From [Actinomadura] parvosata subsp. kistnae (GTDB lineage: Bacteria > Actinomycetota > Actinomycetes > Streptosporangiales > Streptosporangiaceae), in the NCBI RefSeq assembly GCF_900323885.1, contig NZ_OOHJ01000011.1, positions 414,790 through 478,789 on the forward strand: a stretch of 64,000 nucleotides of DNA, given 5' to 3'. Both the position numbers and the translations under genes were made by a program. The notes beneath the pieces are model-generated. The model was given only the letters and a program-made list of their open reading frames with translations. It was not told the DNA's origin and did not search any database. Numbering within the stretch: position 1 is the first letter of the stretch; each line of letters starts with the position of its first letter. This document shows, piece after piece, positions 52,782 through 64,000 of this stretch.

Positions 52782-52801
52782 GGGCTGAGGAGGAGCCCGG
52801 G

Positions 52802-53611
52802 TCAGGTGTCGCGGTGGAAGCGCAGGCGTACCTCGGCGGCCAGGGTCTCGTCCTCGTGCTCCAGCCCGTACGACCACACCCGCCCCGCGTCCTCGTCGCG
52901 GCCGCGCAGCGGCAGCGTGCGGGCGAGCAGCTCGATCGCCAGGGCGCTGGTCTGCGCGTCGGCCCCGCCCTCGACGCTCTCGGCGAACTCGGCGCAGGCC
53001 AGCTCCAGGTGCGCGATGCCGAGCCGGACCCGCAGCGCGGGCACCTCGTCTCCGGGCGCGAACTCCAGGGCGTCGAGGAGCACCTCGGCGGCCGCTCCTG
53101 GTTCCCCGTGCTCCATCATCAGCTCGGCGAGCTCGGCGGCGGCCTGCGCGCCGACGCGTTCGTCGCCGCCCCGCGCGCCGGTGTCCATGGCGGCGCGGAA
53201 CTCCTTCTCCGCCTCCTCCAGGTGCTCCGCGCGGACGGCGAGCCGGGCGAGGGCGAGGTGGGCGAGCGGCACGTAAGCGGCGGTGCCGACGCCGAGCACG
53301 GCCTGCCAGGCGCCTCTGGCCTGCTCGTCGCGGCCCTCCCGCTCGAACCCTTGCGCGAGGTGGCAGGCGGCCTGCGCGGCGTACTCGGGGTGGCCGGTGG
53401 CCAGCGCGGCCCTGGCGGCGGCCCGGGCGCCGTCGACGTCGCCGCGCTGGTCGAGGACCACGGCGAGCCCGACGGCGGCCTGTGCCCGGTCGGGATCGTC
53501 GGGGTCGGCGGCCAGCTCGCCCAGGATGCGGGCGGCGGCCTCGAGGTCACCGCGCTCGGCCAGCAGGCGGGCGGTGTCGAGGGGCGGGGTCTCCAGCTCA
53601 GAGGACGTCAA
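52802..53611 (-). CDS. Tetratricopeptide repeat protein
   Basis: A 269-residue protein made of helical TPR-like repeats (LLAERGDLEAAARILGELA, VVLDQRGDVDGARAAARAAL, LAVRAEHLEEAEKEFRAAM). No enzymatic motif is visible. I chose the TTG at 53611, which has AAGGAG seven bases upstream; a GTG at 53638 has none. Such proteins serve as scaffolds. It lies downstream of gcvP on the same strand with a gap of about 180 bases. Confidence 0.82.
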   Translation of the reverse strand: MTSSELETPPLDTARLLAERGDLEAAARILGELAADPDDPDRAQAAVGLAVVLDQRGDVDGARAAARAALATGHPEYAAQAACHLAQGFEREGRDEQARGAWQAVLGVGTAAYVPLAHLALARLAVRAEHLEEAEKEFRAAMDTGARGGDERVGAQAAAELAELMMEHGEPGAAAEVLLDALEFAPGDEVPALRVRLGIAHLELACAEFAESVEGGADAQTSALAIELLARTLPLRGRDEDAGRVWSYGLEHEDETLAAEVRLRFHRDT

Positions 53612-53790
53612 GGGAGCTCCTTGGGGCGGCGGTCGCACCGAGCCTAACGACTATTGGCGATCATGTCTGCTCACTTGACGGTGAAGGACTGGCCGGATCC
53701 GGCGCCGCGGGCGTCCCGCGTGCCCGGAGCTGCCGCGACGCATTTCCGGGCAAGCGGGACGCGGTGTGCGCGCCCCGCGCGTGTCGGGGA

Positions 53791-56622
<2,832 letters not shown>

Positions 56623-56644
56623 GGGGTGTGCCTCCCGAGGCTTA

Positions 56645-56684
56645 TGGAGACCGGCGCCAGGGCGCGGGCGAGTGCCGGGTCTCC
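56645..56684 (-). promoter_or_regulatory. Hairpin between riboswitch and gcvP
   Basis: GGAGACC and GGTCTCC arms flank CGGC/GCCG near 56646-56684, giving a long stem with a 16-base loop on the mRNA strand. It overlaps the 3' edge of aptamer 2 and lies before the ribosome-binding site. It is a candidate expression platform. Confidence 0.5.
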
Positions 56685-56890
56685 CCCTCTGTCAGCGCGG
56701 CCCCTTCACCTGCGTCGGCGCCACGACCTGAGAGCTTCACCCCCGGTGGGGCTTGCACCGTCGGTGAGGCGCGCCTGGCGGGTGCGCCTGCTTTCCAGAG
56801 TTGCCTCGCCCGAGCGGTACTGGATGCCTGAGAGATTCCGGGGAGGGTTGCTCCTTCGGCGCCCCGGGACGTGCCCGGGGACTCTCCCGC
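56683..56890 (-). ncRNA. Glycine riboswitch, two aptamers
   Basis: On the minus strand the leader shows the conserved aptamer 1 elements GGGAGAG, CGCCGAAGGAGCAA, AATCTCTCAGGCA and CAGTACCG ... CTCTGGA (about 56795-56888). Aptamer 2 follows with CACCGACGGTGCAAG, GAAGCTCTCAGGT, GCGCCGACGCAGGTGAAG and ACAGAGGGGGAG (about 56683-56794). Binding of glycine should turn on gcvP expression, as in other glycine riboswitches. Confidence 0.93.
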
Positions 56891-57099
56891 ACGGGGTCGT
56901 CAGCCTTGCTGTCCTAGATTACTACGGTAGCCCCCGATAACCGGTCATTGGACCCGCTTCCGGCCACGCTCGAGCCGGCTTCGAGGCACACGGGTGCGCC
57001 GCTGCAAGGCGAGCGGGGATGCGGGGGACCCGGGCGCCGGGCGGGCGGCGCCGGATTCGGGAGGGGGCTCGGCCGGGTGGTGCGGGGCGCGAAGCCGTT

Positions 57100-57768
57100 T
57101 CAGCCGGTGCGCCGGGCGCGGCGCCTGCGGGCCAGCTCGTCAGCGGGGTGATCGGCCGGGACGGTGTCCTCGACCGCCGCGCGTTCCCCCGGCAGCTCCG
57201 CGAGGGAGCCCTCGACCTCTCGCCAGACCCGCCCGAGCGCGATGCCGAACACGCCCTGGCCACCCTGGAGCAGGTCGATCACCTCGTCGGCCGAGGTGCA
57301 CTCGTAGACGCTGACGCCGTCGCTCATGAGCGTGATCTGCGCGAGGTCGGCGACCCCGCGGTCACGCAGGTGCTGCACGGCCGTGCGGATCTGCTGCAGC
57401 GACACCCCGGTGTCGAGGAGCCGCTTGACGACCTTGAGCACCAGGATGTCGCGGAAGCTGTAGAGCCGCTGGGAGCCCGACCCGTGCGCCGCCCTGATGG
57501 TGGGCTCCACGAGGCCCGTGCGGGCCCAGTAGTCGAGCTGCCTGTAGGTGATGCCGGCCGCGGCGCAGGCCGTCGGCCCGCGGTATCCGATGTCGCCCGG
57601 CAGCGTCGTCGGCTGCTCGTCGAAGAGCAGGCCCTGCTCCCCGGCACGCTGCCGCGCGCTCTCGCGCCGCACCGGATCTTCCTGGCCGGCCGTCTTTCCC
57701 TCGCCGCTGCTGACCGCCACGCGGACCTCCGGCTTTCTCTCATCCCGTGGCCTGATCTGGGGGTTCAT
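57100..57768 (-). CDS. MerR-family regulator (Rv1830 type)
   Basis: A 222-residue MerR-like regulator with a 55-residue charged N-terminal extension. The helix-turn-helix begins GYRGPTACAAAGITYRQLDY and continues WARTGLVEPTIR. A coiled-coil dimerisation helix follows near 105-130. The C-terminal half is a mostly helical domain. Its place between gcvP and the bifunctional nuclease matches Rv1830 in M. tuberculosis, which is linked to growth control. Target genes are unknown here. Confidence 0.92.
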   Translation of the reverse strand: MNPQIRPRDERKPEVRVAVSSGEGKTAGQEDPVRRESARQRAGEQGLLFDEQPTTLPGDIGYRGPTACAAAGITYRQLDYWARTGLVEPTIRAAHGSGSQRLYSFRDILVLKVVKRLLDTGVSLQQIRTAVQHLRDRGVADLAQITLMSDGVSVYECTSADEVIDLLQGGQGVFGIALGRVWREVEGSLAELPGERAAVEDTVPADHPADELARRRRARRTG

Positions 57769-57867
57769 AAAGGGCGACCACGGGTTTCACTTGCACCGTA
57801 GGACCGTGACCAGGCACAGTCAACGATCCGGCTCGGCGCGTCGTGAAGCGTAAATGCACTGAAATAC

Positions 57868-58338
57868 CTACCCCGCCCTGCCGAAGTCCTCGGGAGTGAT
57901 CGTGTCAAGGAACTCCCTGAACTTCTCCACCTCGTCCTCCTGGTCGTCCGGGATGATCACCCCGGCCTCCTGGACGACCTCCTCGCTGGCGAAGATGCGC
58001 GCCCCGGTGCGCAGGGCGAGCGCGATCGAGTCGGACGGCCGCGCGCTCACCTCCACGCCGTTGGAGAACACCAGATCGGCGAAGAAGATGCCGTCGCGCA
58101 GGGCGACGATGTTGACCGCGCGCAGGCCGACACCCAGGGCGCTCAGCACGTCTCGGAAGAGGTCGTGGGTGAGCGGCCGCGGCGGAGGCTCCTCCGCCTG
58201 GGCCAGCGCGATGGCCGTGGCTTCGGTCATGCCAATCCATATAGGAAGGAACCGCTCCCCGTGTGCCTCCTTGAGCAAGACGATCGGCTGATTTGTGGGC
58301 ATTTCAACTCGAACGCCCACGACCTCCATCTGCAACAC
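57868..58338 (-). CDS. Bifunctional nuclease family protein (DUF151)
   Basis: A 156-residue DUF151 protein. The start EVVGVRVEMPTNQPIVLLKE and the segments LPIWIGMTEATAIALA and SARPSDSIALALRTGA are typical. GTG start at 58338 with GGAG upstream. Relatives have DNase or RNase activity in plants and mycobacteria. The order MerR, DUF151, FtsR, GarA is the same as in mycobacteria (Rv1830 to Rv1827), though coding is in one direction here. Confidence 0.92.
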   Translation of the reverse strand: MLQMEVVGVRVEMPTNQPIVLLKEAHGERFLPIWIGMTEATAIALAQAEEPPPRPLTHDLFRDVLSALGVGLRAVNIVALRDGIFFADLVFSNGVEVSARPSDSIALALRTGARIFASEEVVQEAGVIIPDDQEDEVEKFREFLDTITPEDFGRAG

Positions 58339-58470
58339 GGGCTGCTCCGTATTCCTGACCGGTCACCCGGCACAGCTCTTCGATCATCGCTTCTGCTGAC
58401 TTGGCTTCGCAATTCAACGTAACACCCGGGGGGCCTGGAATGTGCCTCCGCCTCCCAGCTCGCTACGGTC

Positions 58471-59124
58471 TCAACGCCCTAGCACCGATCGGACCCCTGT
58501 GCGCACCAGGGACGCGTGCAGGTCGAGCAACAGCGTGGACAGCTCTCTGGCGACCTCGTCGGCCTCGCCGATGGCTCCCGGGCGGCGCCGTTTGAGTATG
58601 GGGGCGACCGTCTGCTCGACGAGCCCGGCCTCCCGCTCGGCCGCCGCCTTGACCGCCCGCAGGTGGCGGGCGTGCAGGCCGAAGCGGGCCAGGGCGCCCA
58701 CGGTGCGGGCCACCTTGAGCGCCTCCTCGTCGTAGCGCCTGGCCACGGGGGCGAGCAGGCCGTAGTCCTCCAGCTCGGCGAGGGTCTCCTCGTCGATGCC
58801 GGCGGCCTCCAGCAGCTCGGCCCGGCTGAGCCTGGTCTCCTGCGGCTGCTGCAGCGCGCGCGGGCGGCCGAAGCTCTCGGCCATCCTGTCCTTGATCACC
58901 CGCAGCGGCAGGTAGTGGTCACGCTGCTCGGTGAGGATGAAGCGCAGCTGCTCCACGTGCAGGTGGGTGAACTTGCGGTAGCCGGACGGGCTGCGCTCGG
59001 GCTCGATCAGGCCCTCGCCCTCCAGGAACCTGATCTTCGAGATCGTCACGTCGGGGAACTCGCCCTGCAAGAGCGCGAGCACCTCTCCGATGCTCATGTG
59101 CGAGCGGGCCGCCTGGGAGCTCAT
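58471..59124 (-). CDS. ftsR: MerR-family regulator FtsR-like
   Basis: A 217-residue MerR regulator. The helix-turn-helix MSIGEVLALLQGEFPDVTIS and the IRFLEGEGLIEPERSPSGYR wing match FtsR of corynebacteria, which activates ftsZ. The C-terminal half is helical (LVRTGVRSVLGR at the end). It lies between garA and the DUF151 gene, as in mycobacteria (Rv1828). Start ATG at 59124. Confidence 0.92.
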   Translation of the reverse strand: MSSQAARSHMSIGEVLALLQGEFPDVTISKIRFLEGEGLIEPERSPSGYRKFTHLHVEQLRFILTEQRDHYLPLRVIKDRMAESFGRPRALQQPQETRLSRAELLEAAGIDEETLAELEDYGLLAPVARRYDEEALKVARTVGALARFGLHARHLRAVKAAAEREAGLVEQTVAPILKRRRPGAIGEADEVARELSTLLLDLHASLVRTGVRSVLGR

Positions 59125-59176
59125 GCCGCCTCCCGCCGACGGCCGCCCGTCTCCGTGAGTCGCTCACTGCGCCCGC

Positions 59177-59689
59177 TCATGCGCCGGAGTTGCCCCGCAT
59201 CAGGAAGAGAAGGCGGAACTTGCCGATCTGCACCTCGTCTCCGGAGTGCAGAGGAACCTCCTCGATGCGCTCCCGGTTGACGTAGGTGCCGTTGAGGCTG
59301 CCCACGTCGCGCACGGAGAACTGGCCGCCGCGGTGGCGGTAGAACTCGACGTGCCGGCGGGAGACCGTGATGTCGTCGAGGAAGATGTCGCTCTCGGGGT
59401 GCCGCCCGGTGGTGGTCAGGTCCTTGTCGAGCCGGAACCGGCTGCCCTGGTTGGGGCCCCTGGTCACCGTGAGCAACGCCGTGCCGGGCGGCAACTGCTC
59501 GACCAGCGCCCGCTCGGCCAGGAGCATGTCGCCTGTCTCAGCCTCGTACGCCTCGATTCCCGCGACGGAGATCGTCGATGTGGTGTCCCCGGAGACCTCG
59601 GGTCTGGTCAGCGGTGACCCACAGCGGGAACAGAAACGGGCATCCTCGGGGTTGGCGTGCCCGCACTGCGTGCAGTAGACGCTCGGCAT
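59177..59689 (-). CDS. garA: FHA-domain protein GarA-like with N-terminal zinc ribbon
   Basis: A 170-residue protein. A zinc ribbon CTQCGHANPEDARFCSRCG (6-24) precedes a linker with a Thr/Ser cluster GDTTSTISV, where kinases phosphorylate GarA (ETTS in M. tuberculosis). The FHA domain covers about 75-165 with GRHPESDIFLDDITVSRRHV and VGSLNGTYVNRERI. GarA controls 2-oxoglutarate metabolism when unphosphorylated. M. tuberculosis GarA lacks the ribbon, so this is a variant. A TTGACC / TAAGTT promoter lies upstream. Confidence 0.92.
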   Translation of the reverse strand: MPSVYCTQCGHANPEDARFCSRCGSPLTRPEVSGDTTSTISVAGIEAYEAETGDMLLAERALVEQLPPGTALLTVTRGPNQGSRFRLDKDLTTTGRHPESDIFLDDITVSRRHVEFYRHRGGQFSVRDVGSLNGTYVNRERIEEVPLHSGDEVQIGKFRLLFLMRGNSGA

Positions 59690-59775
59690 CGATCGGCTCG
59701 GCCTCCTACCGCGAAGACGCGGCGACGGTGCTCAGGGCGCGCCTCGCTTCGCTTTTTCACGTTTGCGAATGCCGC

Positions 59776-59804
59776 AACTTACGCTGATCAGCGGCAAAGG
59801 TCAA
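59776..59804 (-). promoter_or_regulatory. Promoter of garA
   Basis: Read on the minus strand, TTGACC (59804-59799) and TAAGTT (59781-59776) are 17 bases apart. The start site would be near 59770, about 80 bases before garA. Confidence 0.6.
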
Positions 59805-59956
59805 GGCGGGGCGCTGCACGTTGGTTCGGACGCAGACAAAGTTACCGCCGCCCCCGCCCCGTGGTCCATGCCGCCGCGCGTTTCTACATTACGATCTTGC
59901 GGCACTCCCTGGGCACATCTTCGGCAAACCCTTTCCGATCACAGCGTGTGACAGTA

Positions 59957-62473
59957 TCACCCCGCGGCCTGTTCCACGATCCGGGCCCAGCGTTCGATGA
60001 GGGCCTGCGCGCCGTCCATGTCCGCGGCCTCGGCCCACAGGTCCGTGACGGGCTCGGCGGCGGCGGGCAGCACCAGCACCCAGCTCCCGTCGTCGCGGGT
60101 CACCCGCACGCCGTCGGTGGTGTCGATGCGCTGCCCCTGCTCGGCGGCGGAGGCCTCCGCCTCGGCCGCCTCGATGACCGAGCGCATGACGGCGCCCTTG
60201 GTCGCCCACGGCGTGGGGACGGTGCGCTTGAGCAGCTTGACCTCGGGGATGCGCGCGTCGATCTGGCTGAGCGAGAGCCGGGTGCGGGCGACCAGGCCGA
60301 GCAGCCGGATGAAGGCGGCCAGCCCGTCGATGGCGGGGCTGAACTCCGGCACGACGAACCCGCCGCGCCCGTCGGCCGCGAAGATCATGTCGGGGCCGGC
60401 GGCGGCGGAGGTCAGGGCGTCCTGGGCGGTGGAGGTCCACTGCACCTGCACGCCGTGGAAGCGGCACACCTGCTCGGCGACGCGCGTCGTGGTCACCGGC
60501 AGCGCCACCTGGCCGCCCCTGCGCTCGGCGGCGACCAGGTCGAGCACGACGAGCAGGGCCCGTTCCTCGCTGATGAGCTGGCCCTTCTCGTCCACCAGGG
60601 CGATGCGCTCGCCGACCGGGTCGAAGCGCACCCCGAACGCCGCCCGCGAGCTGCTGACCAGCTCCGACAGGCGCTGCAGGTCGCGGCGGCGCTCGGCCAG
60701 CGTCTCGGTGGGCGAGACGTCGTCGAGGCGGGCGTTGACGGTGAGCACCTCGACGCCGAGCCGGCCGAGCAGGGTGGGCAGCACCAGCGAGGACGTGCCG
60801 CCGGCGCAGTCCACGACGACCTTCATGTCGCGCACGCCCTCGACGCCGACGTTGCGCAGCAGCTCGTGGGTGTAGCTCTCGAAGACCCTGGAGGGGTAGG
60901 CCAGCTCGGCGATCTCGCCGGGGAAGGCGCGCCGGAACTCCTGGCGGGAGAAGACCCGCTCCAGCTTGCGCTGCGCGGCCGGCGGCAGGTCGGCGCCGCG
61001 GTCGTCCATGATGACGATGTCCACGCTCTGCGGGTCGCCCGGGGTGGTGCGCAGCGCGATGCCGCCGGCGGCCGACTCGCGCGCGGTGTGGAAGCGGGTG
61101 ACGGGCAGCGGCGCGGCCTCCAGGTCGAGGACGTTGATGGCGCCGGCGGTGAGCGCGCCGATGACGGCCCGCTTGAGCGCCCTGGCGGCCAGCGAGCAGT
61201 CGCGGGAGGTGACGACGTACTCGCCCTTCCTGAGGGTGGTGGCGTACGCGCTGGCCAGGCGCACGCACAGCTCGGCGGTGATCTCGACGTTGACCAGGCC
61301 GCTGACGCCCCGGGGGCCGAACAGGTTGCGCTGGCCGCGCGACTCCCAGATGACGCTGGTGTTGACGACCGCGCCCGCCTCGATGGTCTTGAACGGGTAG
61401 ACCTTGACCCCGCTGGAGACGTACGCCTCGGCCTCGATGACGCATTCGTCGCCGATGATCGCGTTCTCCTCGATGCGGGCGCCGGCCATCACGTCGGTGC
61501 TCTTGCCGATGACGCAGCCGCGCAGGTGGGCGCCGGGGCCGAGGTAGACGTTGTCGTGGACGACCGCGCGGTGCAGGAACGCGCCCTCGCGCACGACCGC
61601 GTTGTTGCCGAGGACGGTGTACTCGCGCAGCTCGGCGCCCGCCTCCACCTTGGCGTAGTCGCCGATGAGCAGGGGGCCCTTGAGGACGGCGTCGGGGTCC
61701 ACGGAGGCGGAGTCGGCGACCCAGACGCCCGGGGAGAGCTCGAAGCCGCCGACGTCCAGCTCGACCTTGCCGGATAAGGCGTCGGCCTGGGCCTTGAGGT
61801 AGCTGTCGTGGGTGCCGACGTCCTCCCAGTAGCCGTCGGCGACGTAGCCGTAGATGGCGGCGCCGCGCTCGAGGAGGGCGGGGAAGACGTCGGAGGACCA
61901 GTCGACGGGCTCGCCGGTCGCGACCGCGTCGAGGACCTCGGGTTCCATGACGTAGATGCCGGTGTTGACGGTGTCGGAGAAGACCTGGCCCCAGGTGGGC
62001 TTCTCCAGGAAGCGCTGCACGCGGCCTTCGTCGTCGACGATGATGATGCCGAATTCGAGGGGGTTCGGGACGCGTTTGAGGCCGATCGTCACGAGAGCCC
62101 CATTTTCCCGGTGAAAACGGATCATGTCGGATAAATCAATATCCGTCAGGGCATCTCCGGAGATCACCAGGAATCGGTCGTCGCGGAGGCGGTCGGCGGC
62201 GTTCTTGACGCTGCCGGCGGTGCCGAGCGGCACGTCCTCGGTGGCGTACTGGAGGCTCATGCCCAGCTCGTCGCCGTCGCCGAAGTAGTTGCGCACGAGC
62301 GCGGCCAGGAACTGCAGCGTCACCACCGTCTCGGTGACGCCGTGCCGCTTGAGCAGGCGCAGCACGTGCTCCATGATCGGACGGTTGGCCACCGGGAGCA
62401 GCGGTTTGGGCTGGTTGGCGGTCATCGGTCGTAGCCGAGTGCCCTCCCCGCCCGCCATGACGACCGCCTTCAC
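59957..62473 (-). CDS. Mannose-1-phosphate guanylyltransferase fused to a degenerate phosphomannomutase
   Basis: A 838-residue fusion. Residues 1-230 are a nucleotidyltransferase ([32 protein letters not shown]) and 250-370 a left-handed hexapeptide repeat. The C-terminal half is phosphohexomutase-like, but active-site motifs are altered: where TASHNP should be stands RTTPGDP, and the metal loop DGDGDR reads DPVGER. The GTG start at 62473 is four bases after the CDP-alcohol gene. The nucleotidyltransferase half could make GDP-mannose for ppm1; the mutase half may be inactive or regulatory. Confidence 0.9.
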   Translation of the reverse strand: MKAVVMAGGEGTRLRPMTANQPKPLLPVANRPIMEHVLRLLKRHGVTETVVTLQFLAALVRNYFGDGDELGMSLQYATEDVPLGTAGSVKNAADRLRDDRFLVISGDALTDIDLSDMIRFHRENGALVTIGLKRVPNPLEFGIIIVDDEGRVQRFLEKPTWGQVFSDTVNTGIYVMEPEVLDAVATGEPVDWSSDVFPALLERGAAIYGYVADGYWEDVGTHDSYLKAQADALSGKVELDVGGFELSPGVWVADSASVDPDAVLKGPLLIGDYAKVEAGAELREYTVLGNNAVVREGAFLHRAVVHDNVYLGPGAHLRGCVIGKSTDVMAGARIEENAIIGDECVIEAEAYVSSGVKVYPFKTIEAGAVVNTSVIWESRGQRNLFGPRGVSGLVNVEITAELCVRLASAYATTLRKGEYVVTSRDCSLAARALKRAVIGALTAGAINVLDLEAAPLPVTRFHTARESAAGGIALRTTPGDPQSVDIVIMDDRGADLPPAAQRKLERVFSRQEFRRAFPGEIAELAYPSRVFESYTHELLRNVGVEGVRDMKVVVDCAGGTSSLVLPTLLGRLGVEVLTVNARLDDVSPTETLAERRRDLQRLSELVSSSRAAFGVRFDPVGERIALVDEKGQLISEERALLVVLDLVAAERRGGQVALPVTTTRVAEQVCRFHGVQVQWTSTAQDALTSAAAGPDMIFAADGRGGFVVPEFSPAIDGLAAFIRLLGLVARTRLSLSQIDARIPEVKLLKRTVPTPWATKGAVMRSVIEAAEAEASAAEQGQRIDTTDGVRVTRDDGSWVLVLPAAAEPVTDLWAEAADMDGAQALIERWARIVEQAAG

Positions 62474-62477
62474 CCGA

Positions 62478-63062
62478 TCACCCCTTCAGCTTGGCCGCGG
62501 TTACGAGTTGGCGCACCTGTACCACATACAGCACCCCCGCCCACCAGTACAGGCCTGTTCCCCAGAGCGCGAACGCCCACCCGACAATCCGGGCTATTTC
62601 GGCATACCACCCAGAGTGGGAGGCAAGGAAGAGGAGCGGGAAGGCGTACATGAGGTTGAACATGGCGGCCTTGCCCAGGAAATGCACTTGAAGTGCCTTA
62701 TATCGGTATTTGCGAAGTACGGGGAAGGAACTCGCGACCAAGAGTTCGCGGCCGAGGATGACCACGACCAGCCACCACGGGATGACCTCGCGCAACAGGA
62801 GCGCGAAGATCGTGGCGAAGACGTAGAGCTTGTCCGCCGCCGGGTCGATGAGCCGGCCGAGCCTGCTGGTCTGGTTGAACGCCCGGGCGATCTTTCCGTC
62901 GAGCCAGTCCGTGAAACCGGCCACCGCCAGCACGCCGATGGCCCAGCCGTCCGCCTGGGGCACGAGAACCAGCCAGAGGAACACGGGGACGCCCAGGAGA
63001 CGCAGGAAGCTCAGCAGGTTAGGAACCGTCCAGATCCGGTCCTCGGCGGAAGTTTCGCTCAC
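62478..63062 (-). CDS. CDP-alcohol phosphatidyltransferase
   Basis: A 194-residue membrane enzyme with about five helices. The motif DGKIAR-x8-G-x3-D-x3-D is complete in the segment ending IDPAAD, with substrate-binding Asp residues in place. It joins CDP-diacylglycerol to an alcohol phosphate such as glycerol-3-phosphate or inositol phosphate. The product is not evident. The related Rv1822 (pgsA2) is in the same region of the M. tuberculosis chromosome. Confidence 0.92.
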   Translation of the reverse strand: MSETSAEDRIWTVPNLLSFLRLLGVPVFLWLVLVPQADGWAIGVLAVAGFTDWLDGKIARAFNQTSRLGRLIDPAADKLYVFATIFALLLREVIPWWLVVVILGRELLVASSFPVLRKYRYKALQVHFLGKAAMFNLMYAFPLLFLASHSGWYAEIARIVGWAFALWGTGLYWWAGVLYVVQVRQLVTAAKLKG

Positions 63063-63136
63063 GAGCAGACCCTACTGCGTGGAACTGCGCGGCAGCGCTC
63101 GCGTCCCGTGCCTCCTGCGGCCAGAGGGGCTCGGGG

Positions 63137-63931
63137 TCAGGTGCGCAGGAACGCGTGGGTGCGGCCGACCTCCTCGAAGCCGAGCCTGGCGTAGAAGTGG
63201 CGGGGCCAGTCGGCCGCGTCGGCCACCAGGAAGATCAGCTCGGCGCCGGCGGCCTCGGCCAGCAGCGCCTCCATCAGGGCCCGCGCGTAGCCTCTGCCCC
63301 GGTGCTCCTCGCCGGTGAAGACGCTCTCGATCTGCGCGACCCCGCCCTGCGCGTACAGGTCGGCGCGGGCCGCGATGTCGCCGGACGGTGCCCGCACGGC
63401 GCGGAAGCCCACCTGGTCGGCGCCCCGCACCCGGGACTCCACGCGCCTGGCGAGCCCGTCGATCACCTCGTCGGGGGCCTGCGGCAGCGTGCGGCGCCAG
63501 TCGCGCCGCAGCACCGGCTCCAGCTCCGCCGGACTCAGCCGCTCGGCCGGGGGCGCGTCGTGCGGGATCTGGCCGCGGAAGACCATGACGAGGTTCGTCT
63601 CGTGCTCGTAGCCGGCCGCCGCGAACGCGGGCGCGCAGGCCGTGCCGAGGCGGTCGTCGTCGACGCAGACGAGCCGGTGCTCACGCCCGGACAGCACCTC
63701 GTCGGCCGCCGCGATCAGCCGCCCGGGCTCGGCCTCGGCCGCCGTGACGACGAGCTTGTTGTCGTCGTACGAGCCGGGGAACCGATCGTCGAGCACCCCG
63801 AACCCGCCCGCCACCGGCACCACCACGGGCGCCCTGCGCCGCGCGAACTCCTGGAGGAAGGCCAGCGCCCGCGCCAGGTCCGCCGCCGCCCCGCCGCGGC
63901 CGAGAGCCGGCCCGCGGAACAGCTCATCCAC
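63137..63931 (-). CDS. GNAT-family N-acetyltransferase
   Basis: A 264-residue protein with a C-terminal GNAT domain: VAQIESVFTGEEHRGRGYAR (acetyl-CoA loop, R/Q-x-x-G-x-G/A form) near 209-228, then ALMEALLAEAAGAE and the final FYARLGFEEVGRTH. The N-terminal 130 residues are a second, less conserved domain typical of this actinobacterial group. GTG start at 63931. It overlaps the end of the upstream trpF-like gene by eight bases. Substrate unknown. Confidence 0.9.
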   Translation of the reverse strand: MDELFRGPALGRGGAAADLARALAFLQEFARRRAPVVVPVAGGFGVLDDRFPGSYDDNKLVVTAAEAEPGRLIAAADEVLSGREHRLVCVDDDRLGTACAPAFAAAGYEHETNLVMVFRGQIPHDAPPAERLSPAELEPVLRRDWRRTLPQAPDEVIDGLARRVESRVRGADQVGFRAVRAPSGDIAARADLYAQGGVAQIESVFTGEEHRGRGYARALMEALLAEAAGAELIFLVADAADWPRHFYARLGFEEVGRTHAFLRT

Positions 63932-64000
63932 GGACGCTCCGCAGGAACTCCTCGATCAGCCGGGAGTCCTTGACGCCCGGCGCGCTCTCCACGCCGCTGG
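63924..64000 (-). CDS. trpF: Phosphoribosylanthranilate isomerase, C-terminal end
   Basis: Only the last 24 codons are in the window, and the gene continues past 64000. They read SGVESAPGVKDSRLIEEF and end RSVRG. The SGVE ... PGVKD motif closes the phosphate-binding site at the end of the TrpF barrel. Tryptophan biosynthesis is therefore likely. The stop lies inside the start region of the GNAT gene. Confidence 0.75.
   Translation of the reverse strand, partial: SGVESAPGVKDSRLIEEFLRSVRG

Overview
This window is 64 kb of very GC-rich chromosome with dense, short-spaced genes, frequent GTG and TTG starts and many 4-base start/stop overlaps. The gene set is that of a high-GC Gram-positive: RbpA, a principal-type sigma factor with a region 1.1-like domain, HelD, a GarA-type FHA protein, FtsR, a glycine riboswitch before gcvP, menaquinone genes, and separate Lnt and polyprenol-phosphate mannose synthase genes that are fused in Mycobacterium tuberculosis. 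The style fits a filamentous actinomycete, most likely a Streptosporangiales member such as Nonomuraea; this placement is inferred from gene content. I see no rRNA, tRNA, prophage, complete IS element or CRISPR array.

Layout. 1-4.9 kb: a MoxR ATPase/DUF58/VWA operon, two nucleic-acid methyltransferases and a glycerophosphodiesterase. 4.9-12.4 kb: membrane proteins, an MDR oxidoreductase divergent from an HxlR regulator, a secreted serine hydrolase, and two conspicuous intergenic minisatellites. 12.4-18.8 kb: a secreted DUF1996 protein and a LacI regulator that share one operator sequence, a two-component system, and an ArsR/ArsC locus split by a frameshift with a clear ArsR-like operator. 18.9-26.3 kb: rbpA behind a SigR-type promoter, fxsA, ppm1-lnt, and helD with a possible small zinc-ribbon gene after it. 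26.3-33 kb: a ROK-regulated sugar ABC importer with a GH4 phosphoglycosidase and a BadF-type kinase. 33-43 kb: Lrp regulator, orphan conservon GTPase, terpene-synthase-like protein, giant LuxR regulator, two PP2C-type phosphatases, an M24 peptidase and a 5'-3' exonuclease. 43-47.4 kb: menD-menC divergent from menE. 47.4-53.6 kb: sigma factor, TetR, several small proteins and a TPR protein. 53.8-64 kb: gcvP with its riboswitch and the block MerR / bifunctional nuclease / ftsR / garA / mannose-1-P guanylyltransferase fusion / CDP-alcohol transferase, partly syntenic with the mycobacterial gcvB-garA region, then a GNAT protein and the end of trpF.

The most unusual structural signal is a set of tandem repeats at the 3' ends of genes. 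In at least five places the gene-proximal repeat copy contains the stop codon and the other copies continue downstream (41 bp x8, 14 bp x7, about 35 bp x4, 20 bp x2, about 48 bp x2). Other GC-rich repeat islands (252 bp x3, 90 bp x2, 15 bp x3) also sit just after stop codons. Repeats are also present inside the LuxR and Lnt coding regions. Other points of note are a HelD gene without a canonical start, a pseudo-phosphomannomutase domain, two apparently frameshifted genes, and palindromic operators for LacI, ROK and ArsR regulators.
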